A stretch of 64,000 nt of DNA. Source: an uncultured Spirochaetia bacterium (GTDB lineage: Bacteria; Spirochaetota; Spirochaetia; SZUA-6; Bin103). The stretch lies in assembly GCA_958296075.1 (NCBI GenBank), contig CATQHW010000003.1, positions 496,001 through 560,000 on the forward strand, read 5' to 3'. Position 1 is the stretch's first letter; the number at the start of each line of letters is the position of its first letter. The notes under the pieces were generated by a model. That model saw nothing but the letters and a program-made list of their open reading frames with translations, was not told the DNA's origin and made no database searches. This document shows positions 38,807 to 49,043 of this stretch, one piece after another. Made by a program: the position numbers and the translations under genes.

Positions 38807-40588
38807 ATGCTGGCGCCTGAATCGCCGCCGCTCCGCGCTCTCCCGCCGTTTCCGGCGATCCCGTACGGCCTTGCCTACTTCAAGGGCATCCGCCGGGAAG
38901 GCTGCCTGTACGTGGACAAGACGCGCTTCCTGCACGCGTTGGAACAGGAGCGGTTCGTGTTCTTCATCCGCCCGCGGCGCTTCGGCAAGACCTGCTGGCT
39001 GTCGCTGCTGGAGAGTTACTACGCGCGCACCGAGGCCGGCGACTTCGAGGCGGTGTTCGCCGGCACCGACATCGGGCGCGCACCCACCCCCAACCGCAGC
39101 CGCTACGTGGTGCTGCGGTTCAACTTCTCGGCCTTCAACGACGCCCTGGAGACGCTGGAGCGGAACTTCGAGAACTACTGCCACATCCAGCTCATCTACA
39201 CGCTGGAAGCCTGCCCGGAGCTGTTCCCGGAACGGGTGGTCCACCGAATCTGCTCGCAGGCGACCATCAACGACAAGCTCAACGCGCTGTTCCGGCACTC
39301 CCAGCTCGCGCAGATCCCGCTCTACGTCCTGATCGACGAGTACGACAACTTCGCCAACACGATCCTCGCGCATCAGGGCACTGACGCCTATCACTCGTTT
39401 ACCCACGGCGGCGGCTTCTACCGCAACTTCTTCGCCACGCTCAAGGCCGGCACCGAGAACGGCAGCATCGAGCGGCTGTTCGTGACCGGCGTCTCGCCGA
39501 TCACCATGGACGACGTCACCAGCGGCTTCAACATCGGCGCCAACCTGAGCCTGCGCCCCGCGTTCAACGAGATGCTCGGCTTCACCGAGCACGAGGTGCG
39601 GGACATGCTGGAGACCTACCGGGACCTGGGCGTGTTCGACCAGGACCCGGAAGCCGCGCTCGACACGATGCGCGAGTGGTACGACGGCTACCGGTTCGCC
39701 ACGGCCGCCGACAACGTCGTCTATAACACCGACTTGGTGCTCTATTACCTGAAGCACTCGCTGCCCAACGAGCCGGGACCCGACAACCTGATCGACGCCA
39801 ACGTGCGCATCGACTACGGCAAGCTGCGCCACCTGCTGACGGTCGGGCAGCGGTTGAACGGCAATTTCGACCTGCTGCGCGACGTGATCGCCGAGGGGTG
39901 GGCCGACAGCGAGATCGTGGACAGCTTTCCGCTGGCGCGGCTCGCCGAACGGGAGAACTTCCTGTCGCTGCTGCACTACTTCGGCCTGTTGAGCATTCGC
40001 GGCGTGACCGCCGGGACGCCGCGGCTCGGCATTCCCAACCAGACGGTGCGGCGGCTGATGTACGGCTACCTGCGCGACGCCTATGACGACGTGGGGGTGT
40101 TTTCGCTGGACTTGGTGGAGTTCGACCGGCTGACGCGGCGGATGGCGCTGGCGGGCGACTGGCGGCCGGCGTTCGAGCGGCTGAGCGCGGCGGTGGCGGA
40201 GCAGACCAGCGTGCGCGACTACCTGCAGGGCGAGAAGGTGGTGCAGGGCTTTCTGGCCGCCTACCTGAGCACGTCGAGCTATTTCGTGTTCCACACTGAG
40301 ATGGAGCTGGCCAAGGGCTACGCCGACCTGGTGCTGGAGCCGCGCCCGGCGCGCTATCCGGGCATGCGCTACGGCTACGTGATCGAGTTGAAGTACCTGT
40401 CGCGCGGCGCGGCGGAGGAGCAGGTAGCGACAACGGCCGCCGAGGCGGCGGCGCAGGTGCGCGGGTATCTGGGGGACGGCCGGCTGGCGCGCCGCTACCC
40501 GGAGGCGGAGTTCAAGGGGCTGGCGCTGGTGTTCTGCGGCTGGGAACTGGTCCATAGCGCAGAGGTGGCGGAGGTGCAGGTAGCGTGA
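38807..40588 (+). CDS. AAA-ATPase-like / PD-(D/E)XK nuclease family protein (full-length)
   Basis: IPYGLAYFKGIRREGCLYVDKTRFLHALEQERFVFFIRPRRFGKTCWLSLLESYY; PLYVLIDEYDNFANTIL; EWYDGYRF; C-terminal ELAKGYADLVLEPRP...GYVIELKYL. Confidence 0.9.
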   Translation: MLAPESPPLRALPPFPAIPYGLAYFKGIRREGCLYVDKTRFLHALEQERFVFFIRPRRFGKTCWLSLLESYYARTEAGDFEAVFAGTDIGRAPTPNRSRYVVLRFNFSAFNDALETLERNFENYCHIQLIYTLEACPELFPERVVHRICSQATINDKLNALFRHSQLAQIPLYVLIDEYDNFANTILAHQGTDAYHSFTHGGGFYRNFFATLKAGTENGSIERLFVTGVSPITMDDVTSGFNIGANLSLRPAFNEMLGFTEHEVRDMLETYRDLGVFDQDPEAALDTMREWYDGYRFATAADNVVYNTDLVLYYLKHSLPNEPGPDNLIDANVRIDYGKLRHLLTVGQRLNGNFDLLRDVIAEGWADSEIVDSFPLARLAERENFLSLLHYFGLLSIRGVTAGTPRLGIPNQTVRRLMYGYLRDAYDDVGVFSLDLVEFDRLTRRMALAGDWRPAFERLSAAVAEQTSVRDYLQGEKVVQGFLAAYLSTSSYFVFHTEMELAKGYADLVLEPRPARYPGMRYGYVIELKYLSRGAAEEQVATTAAEAAAQVRGYLGDGRLARRYPEAEFKGLALVFCGWELVHSAEVAEVQVA

Positions 40589-40953
40589 GACACCGGCGCC
40601 AGTGGCCGCGCGCGTCGACCTGGATCGCGCTGCTCACCGGACTCAGCGGGGCCGTGCAGGTGACCCTGGGGGTCGCGCGGCTCGTCGTGCCGGCTTACCT
40701 GCCGATGGAGAACGACAGCGGCGACGAGGTGTCGGGCCTCGTCCGGATCGTCTTCGGCGTTTTCCTGATCCTGCTGGCCAAGGGTCTGATGGAGCGCCGG
40801 CGGATCGCATGGGTCGCCGCCGTGGCCCTGTCGGCGGCGCAGGCGGCGGTAAGTCTGCATCGAGCGTTCCAGGGCGAAGGCGTCGTCCTGCCGGTCGCGG
40901 AATTGTTGTCGATCGCCGTGCTGCTGGCGTTTCACCGGAGGTTCTCGCTGTAG
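40585..40953 (+). CDS. Hypothetical small membrane protein
   Basis: ATGA overlap with upstream ATPase; WIALLTGLSGAVQVTLGVARLVVPAYLP...RIVFGVFLILLAKGLMERRRIAWVAAVAL; about 3-4 TM. Confidence 0.6.
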   Translation: MRHRRQWPRASTWIALLTGLSGAVQVTLGVARLVVPAYLPMENDSGDEVSGLVRIVFGVFLILLAKGLMERRRIAWVAAVALSAAQAAVSLHRAFQGEGVVLPVAELLSIAVLLAFHRRFSL

Positions 40954-41064
40954 GTTACGAGCGCGAAGTAGACGGCGTCGCTCCAGCCGTCCAGGTTTCT
41001 GAACTGGTCGCGCAGCAGATAGGAGCCGACGATGCCGTACGCCAGCGCCCAGATATTGCGACGG
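40941..41064 (-). pseudogene. Fragment of a potassium/ion-channel gene truncated at the selectivity-filter region
   Basis: Minus-strand frame RNIWALAYGIVGSYLLRDQFRNLDGWSDAVYFALVTYS then divergence to ENL instead of the expected TVGYGD. Confidence 0.6.
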
Positions 41065-41067
41065 CCA

Positions 41068-41285
41068 TGGCCGAGCAGACCAGCGTGCGCGACTACCTGC
41101 AGGGCGAGAAGGTGGTGCAGGCTTTCTGGCCGCCTATCTGAGCACGTCAAGCTATTTCGTGTTTCACACCGAGCTGGAGCTGGCCAAGGGCTAGGACCCG
41201 AAGCCGCGCTCGACACGATGCGCGAGTTCACGGGGCTGGCGCTGGTGTTCTGCGGCTGGGAGCTCGTGCAGAGCGAAGCGGTGAC
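41068..41285 (+). pseudogene. Shuffled remnant of an AAA-ATPase/PD-(D/E)XK gene
   Basis: Three near-identical blocks of the intact gene: 41068-41192 ~ 40195-40320 (with a 1-nt deletion), 41193-41226 ~ 39643-39676, 41226-41280 ~ 40510-40566. Confidence 0.92.
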
Positions 41286-41362
41286 GGTCGCCGGGGCCGG
41301 GGCCGGGCGTCTCGCCGACCGGCGATCTCGACGGCCGGTCGGCGACGGCATAAGGTGGCGGC

Positions 41363-42092
41363 ATGATCGACGTGACGGTGGTGCGAGTTCATCCAGGAAC
41401 GGGAAGATCCCGAGGTCGCCGCGGTCTATCCGCACGGGATACACGAGGCGATCGCCCAGGGGCTGCGGCGCGAGTCCGACTTGGCGGTGACCACCGCCAG
41501 CCTGGACCAGCGCGATCAGGGGCTGTCGCAGGAACGGCTCGACGCCACCGAGGTGTTGATCTGGTGGGGGCACAAGGGGCATGCCCAGGTCGATGAGGCG
41601 ACCGTAGACCGCGTGCAACTCCGTGCCAACGACGGCATGGGACTGATCCTGCTCCACTCCTCGCACGTCTCCAAGATCATGAAGCGGGTGCTCGGCACGC
41701 GCTGCAGCCTGCGCCACCGCGACATCGGCGAGCGCGAGCGCGTCTGGAACGTCGAGCCCAACCACCCGATCACGCAGGGGATCGGCGACTACTTCGAGAT
41801 CGAGCGCGAGGAGCTGTACGGCGAACGCTTCGACATCCCCGCGCCGGACGAATTGATCTTCGTTTCCTGGTTCGAGGGGGGCGAGGTGTTCCGCTCGGGC
41901 GTCACCTACCGCCGCGGCAATGGCAAGGTCTTCTACTTCCAGCCGGGACACGAGACCTACCCGATCTACTACCAGCCGGAGATCGTACGGGTGCTGGTCA
42001 ACGCCGTGCGCTGGGCGGCACCGCTGCGCATCATCCCGGGCGTCGCCGGCATCAAGGCCGAGCCGCTGGAGCCGGCGCGGCGCGGCGGCTGA
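41363..42092 (+). CDS. ThuA-domain (trehalose-utilisation-like) protein with an N-terminal frameshift
   Basis: Frame from ATG 41363 gives MIDVTV; from 41382 gives CEFIQEREDPEVAAVYPHGIHEAIAQGL...VLIWWGHKGHAQVDEATVDRVQ...MGLILLHSSHVSKIMKRVLGTRCSLRHRDIGERERVW. Frames join only with a +1/-2 shift near 41381. Confidence 0.82.
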
Positions 42093-42115
42093 ATCGGGCG
42101 AGCCTCCGGCTCCGC

Positions 42116-43060
42116 CTACTCTGAGCTTCCGGCGATTTCGCCGTAGATGTCGGCGCCGGCCACCTCGCTCCAGCGGTCGAGCACGCGCCGCCACACCGGC
42201 CCCGGCGCGCCGCTGCCGATCGGGACGCCGTTGAAGCGGACCACCGGAGCCAGACAATAGGGCGTCGTGGGCAGCCACGCCTCCTCCGCGTTGACCGCGT
42301 CGTAGGTCTGCAGGTCGTCCTCCACGAAGCCGATGCCCAGGTCGGACAGCAGCTCGGTGAGCACCGTCAGGCTGATCCCCCACAGCACGTTGCGCCGGCG
42401 GGGAGACACCACTTGGCCGTCGCGGTAGATGACGAAGTTGGAGCCGCCGGTCTCGGTGATGTTGCCGTGGATGTCGAGATAGACCGCGATCGCGTCCGGG
42501 TCGATCTGGTGGGCCTGGTAGTCGCCGATCCACATGTGCAGCCGGTTGCGGTTCTTGATCTTCGACGACAGACACTCCGGCGGCCAGTGGCGGTTCGACG
42601 GCGTCACGCAGTGCGCGCCGCCGGTGAATAGCGGCTTCCAGAGGTGGAACGGCATCGGAAAGGTGTGCTGCACGTAGGTGGCGCGCGGCGGTCCCTTCAG
42701 CCCGGCCGCACCGGCGTACACCGGGTGCTGTCCGGCGGTGACGTAGTAGATCAGCCCCAGCTCCGCGCCGCCGGCGGCCGCGCGGTTGTGCTCGATGAGC
42801 CGCCGCGTGACCGCCATCGACTCTTCCGCGTCGATCGGCGGATCGATGTGCGCGTACCGGCACGAGCGGTACAGGCGCTGTACGTGATCGGCCAGCCGGT
42901 ACGGCTCGCCGCCGAAGGTGCGCAGGAAGTCGGTGACCGCCGCGCCGATGGTGATGCCCAGGTCGTAGACCGGCAGCTTGCACTCGCCGGCCGGAACGAA
43001 CTCCCCGTTCAGGTAGGCGAGCGGGCCGTCAGCGGCGGCTATGCTGTCGGGATGCGTCAT
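42116..43060 (-). CDS. Aminotransferase class IV (branched-chain/D-amino-acid type)
   Basis: LAYLNGEFVPAGECKLPVYDLGITIGAAVTDFLRTFGGEPYRLADHVQRLYRS; DIHGNITETGGSNFVIYRDGQVVSP. Confidence 0.92.
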   Translation of the reverse strand: MTHPDSIAAADGPLAYLNGEFVPAGECKLPVYDLGITIGAAVTDFLRTFGGEPYRLADHVQRLYRSCRYAHIDPPIDAEESMAVTRRLIEHNRAAAGGAELGLIYYVTAGQHPVYAGAAGLKGPPRATYVQHTFPMPFHLWKPLFTGGAHCVTPSNRHWPPECLSSKIKNRNRLHMWIGDYQAHQIDPDAIAVYLDIHGNITETGGSNFVIYRDGQVVSPRRRNVLWGISLTVLTELLSDLGIGFVEDDLQTYDAVNAEEAWLPTTPYCLAPVVRFNGVPIGSGAPGPVWRRVLDRWSEVAGADIYGEIAGSSE

Positions 43061-43101
43061 GCCTGGATCATGCCGGTTGAGCCGGCCGATGGGGAAGGGC
43101 G

Positions 43102-44373
43102 TTGAGCGCCGGCCGCGACGACCGCCGCCGGCAGCGCCGCACCGCGCGCGCGTTGACGCTGGAGTTCCTGTTTCAGAACCTGTTCAGCTACGCGACCGAG
43201 GGCGTCGTGTTCACCGGCCTGGCGTTGTGGTTGGGCGCCACGACGCTGCAGATCGGCCTGCTCGGCTCGATCGGGGGGTTCGGGTTCACGGCGGTCCTGG
43301 CCGCCCCGTGGCTGGTGCGGGCGGCGCGCGGCTCGCGGCGCGTCGTGATGATGGCCGTGTACGCGATCCGCCTGTGCAGCCGCGCCGGCATCCTGGCGCT
43401 GCTGTTCGTGCGCCCGCCGGACGCGGTCTGGTGGCTGCTGGCGCTGGCGGGCGTCGCCCGCTTCGCCGCCGCGCTGTACGCGCCGTTGAGCCGGGCGTGG
43501 ATCGCCAGCGCCGTCCCGGCCGCCGATCACGGCCGGTTCCTGAGCACGCGGCTGTCGATCGCGATGATCGGCGCGGTGGTCGCTCCGCCGCTGGCCGGCG
43601 CGGTGGTCGACGCGCTGCCCGGAACGGCGGGATTCGCGCTGGCGTTCGGCGCCGGGCTGGCGTTCGGGACGATCGCGCTGTGGCTGCTGTCGGCCGCCCA
43701 TGACCCGTCCGCCCGGCAGCCGGCGCGGCAGTCGGTGCGCGGCCAGGTGGCGCGGTCGCTGCGGTTCGGTCCGTTCCGGCGGATGTACCTGTTCCAGACC
43801 GCGCAGGCGTTCGCCGACGGGCTGGCCGGCTCGTTCCTGGACATCCTCTACCTCAAGTACCTGGGGCTGTCGTTCTTTCTGATCAACGCGCTGGTGGCGG
43901 CATCCAAAGGCGCCAAGGGCCTGTCGGCGTTCGCCAACCGCTGGCTGCAGAAGCGCCATGAGCCGCTGCCGCTGTTCCAGGTGTCGGCCGTGGTCATGTC
44001 GCTGACGCCGCTGCTGCTGATCGGCGCGTCGCCGGGGGCGGCGGTGCCGGTAGCGGTCGCCCTGATCCTGCAGGAGGCGGCGCGCGGCGTCATGAGCCCG
44101 GCGGAGCAGACGCTCATGATGCGCTGGGGGACGGCGGGAGATCAGACTGGCGACTTCACGCTGATCTTCTTCAGCCGCGGCGTGGCGAGCGCGTTCACGC
44201 CGCTGCTCACCGCCGCGCTCCTGCGCGCCGTGTTCGGACTCGACGTCCAGGCCGACACGATCGATCCGCGGCCGATCCACCTGCTGATCGCCGCCGGCGT
44301 CGCGCTGAAGCTGCTGGCGCTGCTGCTCATGCCGCGGCGGGGCGGCGCCGCGCCGCGGGACGATTCCCGCTGA
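43102..44373 (+). CDS. MFS-family transporter
   Basis: About 12 TM; FSYATEGVVFTGLALWLGATTLQIGLLGSIGGFGFTAVLAAPWLVR. Confidence 0.85.
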   Translation: MSAGRDDRRRQRRTARALTLEFLFQNLFSYATEGVVFTGLALWLGATTLQIGLLGSIGGFGFTAVLAAPWLVRAARGSRRVVMMAVYAIRLCSRAGILALLFVRPPDAVWWLLALAGVARFAAALYAPLSRAWIASAVPAADHGRFLSTRLSIAMIGAVVAPPLAGAVVDALPGTAGFALAFGAGLAFGTIALWLLSAAHDPSARQPARQSVRGQVARSLRFGPFRRMYLFQTAQAFADGLAGSFLDILYLKYLGLSFFLINALVAASKGAKGLSAFANRWLQKRHEPLPLFQVSAVVMSLTPLLLIGASPGAAVPVAVALILQEAARGVMSPAEQTLMMRWGTAGDQTGDFTLIFFSRGVASAFTPLLTAALLRAVFGLDVQADTIDPRPIHLLIAAGVALKLLALLLMPRRGGAAPRDDSR

Positions 44374-44397
44374 CCCGTTCTATCATCGGCGGACGCC

Positions 44398-45498
44398 ATG
44401 ACCCCGGTGATCATTACTCCCGGTGCGTTGCGCGCGCGCCTGGACCGCTTCCCGCGGCTGCCGCTCGGCGTCTACCCCACGCCGCTGCAGCCGGCGCCGG
44501 GCCTGAGCCGGGAGCTGGGCCGCGCGGTGCTGGTCAAGCGCGAAGACCTGTCCGGCTTGGCGTTCGGCGGCAACAAGGTGCGCCACGTGGAGCTGCTCAT
44601 GGCGGAGGTGCGGCGCGCCGGCGCCGACACCGTGATCAACGTGATGGGGTACCACTCCAACAACGCCCGGCTGGCGGCCGCCGCCTGTGTGCGCGCCGGC
44701 TTTCGCTACCACGTCTTTCTGCGGCACGCGGCCGGCAGGCCGGTGCAGGGCAACTGCCTGGTCGATCACCTGCTGGGAGCGGCCGTCCACCTGCTGAACG
44801 ACGAGGAGTCGCGGCGGGACCTGGAGCTGGCGCGCCGCGTGGCCGAGCGGCTGCGGCGCGCCGGCGCCGTTCCGTACGTGATGAACGACGAGTCGTTTCC
44901 CAAGCTGGCCGGCATGATCGGCTTCGCCGGCGCCGGCCTGGAGTTGGCCGATCAGCTCCGCGCCGCCGGGGTAGTCGGTCCGGTGCGGGTGGCGGGGGTC
45001 GCCGGCCGCAGCCTGTGCGGTCTGGCGCTGGCGTCGCTCAACCTCGGCCTGGACTGGCGTTTCACCGGCGTCCGCGTAGCCTCGGCGCCGCCGCTGACCG
45101 ACTACGTCTTCCGCCATGCCGGCACGGTGCGGCGGCGGCTCGACCTGCCGCGCACCTATGCGCCTGCGGACTTCGACGTCGTCGACCGCTACGCCGGTCC
45201 CGGCGGGCCGGCGCCGGCGGTCCTGCAGGCGGTGCGGCTGGCGGCGCGCGCCGACGCGCTCATGGTCGATCCCAACTACACCGGCGTGGCCCTGGCCGGC
45301 CTGATCGACCGTATCGAGGACGGCGGAGTCGGCGCCGATGAGACGGTCGTGTTCGTGCATACCGGCGGCACGCCGGCGATCTTCAGCTATGCCGAGGAGC
45401 TGGTGCCGGCCGAGACGCTCGCGGTGACGCCTGCGGCACAGGAGGGCAGCTCCCCGGCGCCGGCGCGGAGAGCGGCGATGATCGCGTCCGGGTCGTAG
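44398..45498 (+). CDS. PLP-dependent D-cysteine desulfhydrase / ACC-deaminase-like enzyme
   Basis: [87 protein letters not shown]. Confidence 0.9.
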   Translation: MTPVIITPGALRARLDRFPRLPLGVYPTPLQPAPGLSRELGRAVLVKREDLSGLAFGGNKVRHVELLMAEVRRAGADTVINVMGYHSNNARLAAAACVRAGFRYHVFLRHAAGRPVQGNCLVDHLLGAAVHLLNDEESRRDLELARRVAERLRRAGAVPYVMNDESFPKLAGMIGFAGAGLELADQLRAAGVVGPVRVAGVAGRSLCGLALASLNLGLDWRFTGVRVASAPPLTDYVFRHAGTVRRRLDLPRTYAPADFDVVDRYAGPGGPAPAVLQAVRLAARADALMVDPNYTGVALAGLIDRIEDGGVGADETVVFVHTGGTPAIFSYAEELVPAETLAVTPAAQEGSSPAPARRAAMIASGS

Positions 45499-47447
45499 AC
45501 GCAGCCGGCCCAGGCGCCGCCGCTGGCCGCCTGCAGCGCCGCCCAGAGCCGGGTGTCGTCGGGCAGGTCGGCGCGCGGCGCGATGCAGGGGGCGGTCGGG
45601 CGCGCGGCCAGCACCGCCTCGGCCCGGCTCCGGGTCAGCTCGCCGTCCGCCCCGGTGGCGACCAGCTCCACCGAACCGGTCAGCTCCCGGCGGTCGACCA
45701 CGATCTCCACCGTGTCGCCGTCGCGGAGGCGGCCGATCGGCCCGCCCGCCAGCGCCTCCGGCCCGACGTGGCCCACGCATGCCCCGGTGGAGACGCCGGA
45801 GAAGCGGCCGTCGGTCAGCACCGCCACCCGCTTGCCCCAGGGGATGAACTTCAACGCGGAGGTGACCTGATAGATCTCCTCCATGCCGGTGCCGGCCGGC
45901 CCGATCCCGGCCACCACCACCACGTCGCCGGCGCGGACCGGATGCTCGCCCTCGCCCTTGATGGCGGCGACCGCGGCGGCCTCGCTCCCGAACAGGCGCA
46001 CCGGCCCGCGGTGGCGGTAGACTCCGTCCGCGCCGACCACGCCGGAATCGATCGCCGTCGCCTTGATGACCGAGCCGTCCGGCGCCAGCGAACCGGTCGG
46101 AAAGACCACGGTGCTGGTCAGCCCGCGGCGCCGGGCGGTGTCCGGGTCCATGATCACCGCGTCAGGATCGACGCCGTCCGCCTGCCGGCAGTGGCGGCGC
46201 AGATCGTGCCGCCGCGGCGAATCCTGCCAGCGGTCGAGCGCCTCGCCCCAGGTCAGCCCGGCCGCGGTCAGCGCGGCCGGATCGATCAGGCCGGCGCGGC
46301 GCAGGTGCAGCATCACCTCCGGCACGCCGCCGGCCACGAAGACCCGCACGGTCGGATGGTTGGCGGGGCCGTTGGGCAGCGCGTCGACCAGCCGCGGGGT
46401 GGAGCGGTTGACCCGGCTCCAGTCCTCCACCGTGGGGACCGGCAGGCCGGCCGCGTGGGCGATCGCGGGAACGTGCAGCAGCAGGTTGGTGGAGCCCCCG
46501 AACGCCGCGTGCGCGACCATCGCGTTGTCGACCGCGCGCCGGTCCAGGATGTCCGCCATCGACCGGCCGTTCGCGCGCTGGGCGACCGCCGCCGCCGCCG
46601 CGCGGCGGCCCATGTCGAGCCAGATCGGCTGTCCCGACGGAGCGAGCGCGGTGTGCGGCAACGCCAGCCCCAGAGCCTCGGCGACCACCTGCGCGGTCGC
46701 CGCCGTGCCCAGGAACTGGCACCCGCCGCCGGCCGATCCGCACGCCTTGCAGCCGGCTGCGGCCGCCTCGTCCAGCGTGATCAGGCCGTGCGCGAAGCGG
46801 GCGCCGATCGTCTGCACGGTGCCCAGGTCCTCGGCGCCGCGCGCCGGCAGGGTCACCCCGCCGGGGATCACCACCCCCGGCAGCGCCCGCTCCCCGGCCA
46901 GCGCCAGCAGCATCGCCGGCAACCCCTTGTCGCAGGAGGCGACGCCGATCACCCCCTGCCGGGTCGGCAGCGAACGCGCCAGCCGGCGCATCACGATCGC
47001 GGCGTCGTTGCGGTACGGCAGGCTGTCCATCATCCCCGGCGTCCCCTGCGAGCGCCCGTCGCACGGGTCGGTGACGTGCGCGGCGAACGGGACGCAGCCG
47101 CCGGCCGCCAGCGCCTCGGCGGCGGCGCGCACCAGCAGGTGCACCTCCCAGTGACCGGTGTGGTAGCCCAGCGCGACCGGCGATCCGTCCTCGGCGCGCA
47201 GGCCGCCGTGCGTCGACAGCAGCAGGTAGGCAGGGCCGTCCGAGCGGGCCGGCTGCCAGCCCATGCCCACGTTCTGGGTCAGGGCGAACAGGTTGCCGCT
47301 CGGCTCCTCGCGCAGCATGCGCTCGGTGAGCGGGATGGCGCCGGGCGCGCCGTGGCCGGCGGTGGCCGGCAGCGGCGGCGCCTCGAAGCCGAGCACGGCG
47401 TCCAGGTCGGCGGCGGCGCCTGCGCCTGCGGCGGGGACGTCGGCCAC
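45387..47447 (-). CDS. IlvD/Edd-family sugar-acid dehydratase, YjhG/YagF (D-xylonate dehydratase)-like
   Basis: [28 protein letters not shown]...[104 protein letters not shown]. Confidence 0.9.
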   Translation of the reverse strand: MADVPAAGAGAAADLDAVLGFEAPPLPATAGHGAPGAIPLTERMLREEPSGNLFALTQNVGMGWQPARSDGPAYLLLSTHGGLRAEDGSPVALGYHTGHWEVHLLVRAAAEALAAGGCVPFAAHVTDPCDGRSQGTPGMMDSLPYRNDAAIVMRRLARSLPTRQGVIGVASCDKGLPAMLLALAGERALPGVVIPGGVTLPARGAEDLGTVQTIGARFAHGLITLDEAAAAGCKACGSAGGGCQFLGTAATAQVVAEALGLALPHTALAPSGQPIWLDMGRRAAAAAVAQRANGRSMADILDRRAVDNAMVAHAAFGGSTNLLLHVPAIAHAAGLPVPTVEDWSRVNRSTPRLVDALPNGPANHPTVRVFVAGGVPEVMLHLRRAGLIDPAALTAAGLTWGEALDRWQDSPRRHDLRRHCRQADGVDPDAVIMDPDTARRRGLTSTVVFPTGSLAPDGSVIKATAIDSGVVGADGVYRHRGPVRLFGSEAAAVAAIKGEGEHPVRAGDVVVVAGIGPAGTGMEEIYQVTSALKFIPWGKRVAVLTDGRFSGVSTGACVGHVGPEALAGGPIGRLRDGDTVEIVVDRRELTGSVELVATGADGELTRSRAEAVLAARPTAPCIAPRADLPDDTRLWAALQAASGGAWAGCVYDPDAIIAALRAGAGELPSCAAGVTASVSAGTSSSA

Positions 47448-47449
47448 CG

Positions 47450-48316
47450 TCAGGAGCCGGCGGCCCCGGCCGTGTCGAAGGCGCCTACCGGGTTGGTGAG
47501 GGTGCCGATCGATTCGATCGTGATCGCCACGCGGTCGCCGGCCTGCAAGGTGAAGCCGTCCGGCGGCACGATGCCGGTGCCGGTCATAAGGAGGCAGCCG
47601 GCCGGGAAGGTGTTGTGCCGGTACAGGAACGCGGCCAGCTCCTGCGGCGTGCGCTTCAGCTCCGCCAGCGTGGTGGCGCCGCGGAAGGCGGCCGCGCCGC
47701 CGCGCACGATCTCCAGGTCGATGCGGGTCGATGGATCGGGGGCGGTGTCGCGGATCAGGATCGCCGGGCCGAGCGCGCAGCTCCCGTCGTAGATCTTGGC
47801 CTGCGGCAGATAGAGCGGATTTTCGCCTTCGATGTCGCGGGAGCTCATGTCGTTGCCGATCGTGTAACCGAAGATGCGCCCGCGGCGGTCGATCGCCAGG
47901 GTGAGCTCCGGCTCCGGCACGTTCCAGGCGGAGTCCGCGCGGATGCGCACGGTGCCGCCGGGGGCGACGGTGGTGCGCGCGCTGCCCTTATGGAACAGTT
48001 CCGGCCGCTCGGCGGTGTAGACGCGGTCGTAGAAGCTGCCGCCGCCCGCCTGCTCCGATTCGGCCATGCGCGCGTCGCGGCTGCGGTAGTAGGTGACGCC
48101 GGCGGCCCAGATCTCCTGGCCGACCACCGGCGCGAGCGGCGCCCCGGCGGCCCCTTGGGGCGCGGCTTCCGCCCCCGCGAGACGCCGTTCCAGATACGCC
48201 GCCACGTCGTCCTGGCGGAACAGCTCGTCCCAGTCGTGATCGGCGAGCAGCCGCCGCTCCCCGTCCCGTTCCACCACGGTGCCGGCCCGCGTCCTGCGGA
48301 GCTTCATGACCGGCAA
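47450..48316 (-). CDS. Fumarylacetoacetate hydrolase-family protein (2-keto-3-deoxy-sugar-acid dehydratase-like)
   Basis: [105 protein letters not shown]. Confidence 0.9.
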   Translation of the reverse strand: MPVMKLRRTRAGTVVERDGERRLLADHDWDELFRQDDVAAYLERRLAGAEAAPQGAAGAPLAPVVGQEIWAAGVTYYRSRDARMAESEQAGGGSFYDRVYTAERPELFHKGSARTTVAPGGTVRIRADSAWNVPEPELTLAIDRRGRIFGYTIGNDMSSRDIEGENPLYLPQAKIYDGSCALGPAILIRDTAPDPSTRIDLEIVRGGAAAFRGATTLAELKRTPQELAAFLYRHNTFPAGCLLMTGTGIVPPDGFTLQAGDRVAITIESIGTLTNPVGAFDTAGAAGS

Positions 48317-48359
48317 GCAGACCGGAAGCGGACCGCAACCGTCAAGGCGGCCGCCGGCC

Positions 48360-49043
48360 TCAGGCGGGTTCCGTCTCGAACGCCGTGATGCCGCGGGACT
48401 CGGCGCTGACCTCCACGCCGATCAGGTGGACGGCGCGTCCCGGCGCACGGTGCTTGTCGGCGTAGCGCCGCTCCCTGAGCTGCGCCAGCGCGCCCGGTTC
48501 CGAGCGCTCCGTTACCTTGACCTCGATCAGGTAGGCGTTGCCGGCCAGAAAGATCGCCAGGTCGAGCCGGCCGCGGCCGGAGGCGTCCTCCACCGCCACG
48601 CGCTCCCCTGCCTGCCGGTGCAACGCGGCCAGCAGGCGCGCGAATCGCCCGGGCGCCGTCGCGTCCTGAGAAGCCGGCGCACCGGACTCGCGTTCGATGT
48701 CCGCCATCTGCTCCGTCATGCGTGAAGGCAGTTCGCCCGGCCTCTTGAAGTTGCCGCTGCCGAAGCTCAGCCGTACGACCGGGTGGCGCCTGGACCAGTC
48801 CCAACCGTCGTGGACGGCCAGCCCGCGGAACAGCTCCTCGCTTCCTTCGAACAGCTCCTTGAGCATGTCCACGAACATGCTCTTGCCGAAGCGGCGCGGG
48901 CGGGACAGGAAGTAGTGGGTGCCGGCGTCGTCCACGAGCCGGCGGGCGTAGCCGGTCTTGTCGACGTAGTAGAAGCCTTCCTCGCGGATGCGACGGAAGG
49001 TCTGGATGCCGACGGGGAGCTTCCGTTTACCCACGGCGGGCAT
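48360..49043 (-). CDS. Internally deleted AAA-ATPase/PD-(D/E)XK family protein
   Basis: N-terminal KLPVGIQTFRRIREEGFYYVDKTGYARRLVDDAGTHYFLSRPRRFGKSMFVDML joined (…HRQAGERVAV|EDASGRGRLDLAIFLAGNAYLIEVKV…) straight to the C-terminal nuclease; Walker B-containing middle missing; 227 aa. Confidence 0.8.
   Translation of the reverse strand: MPAVGKRKLPVGIQTFRRIREEGFYYVDKTGYARRLVDDAGTHYFLSRPRRFGKSMFVDMLKELFEGSEELFRGLAVHDGWDWSRRHPVVRLSFGSGNFKRPGELPSRMTEQMADIERESGAPASQDATAPGRFARLLAALHRQAGERVAVEDASGRGRLDLAIFLAGNAYLIEVKVTERSEPGALAQLRERRYADKHRAPGRAVHLIGVEVSAESRGITAFETEPA

Noticed and set aside
37802-40555. 917-aa minus-strand ORF
   Set aside because: Antisense to the phosphatase and AAA-ATPase genes, which carry clear motifs.
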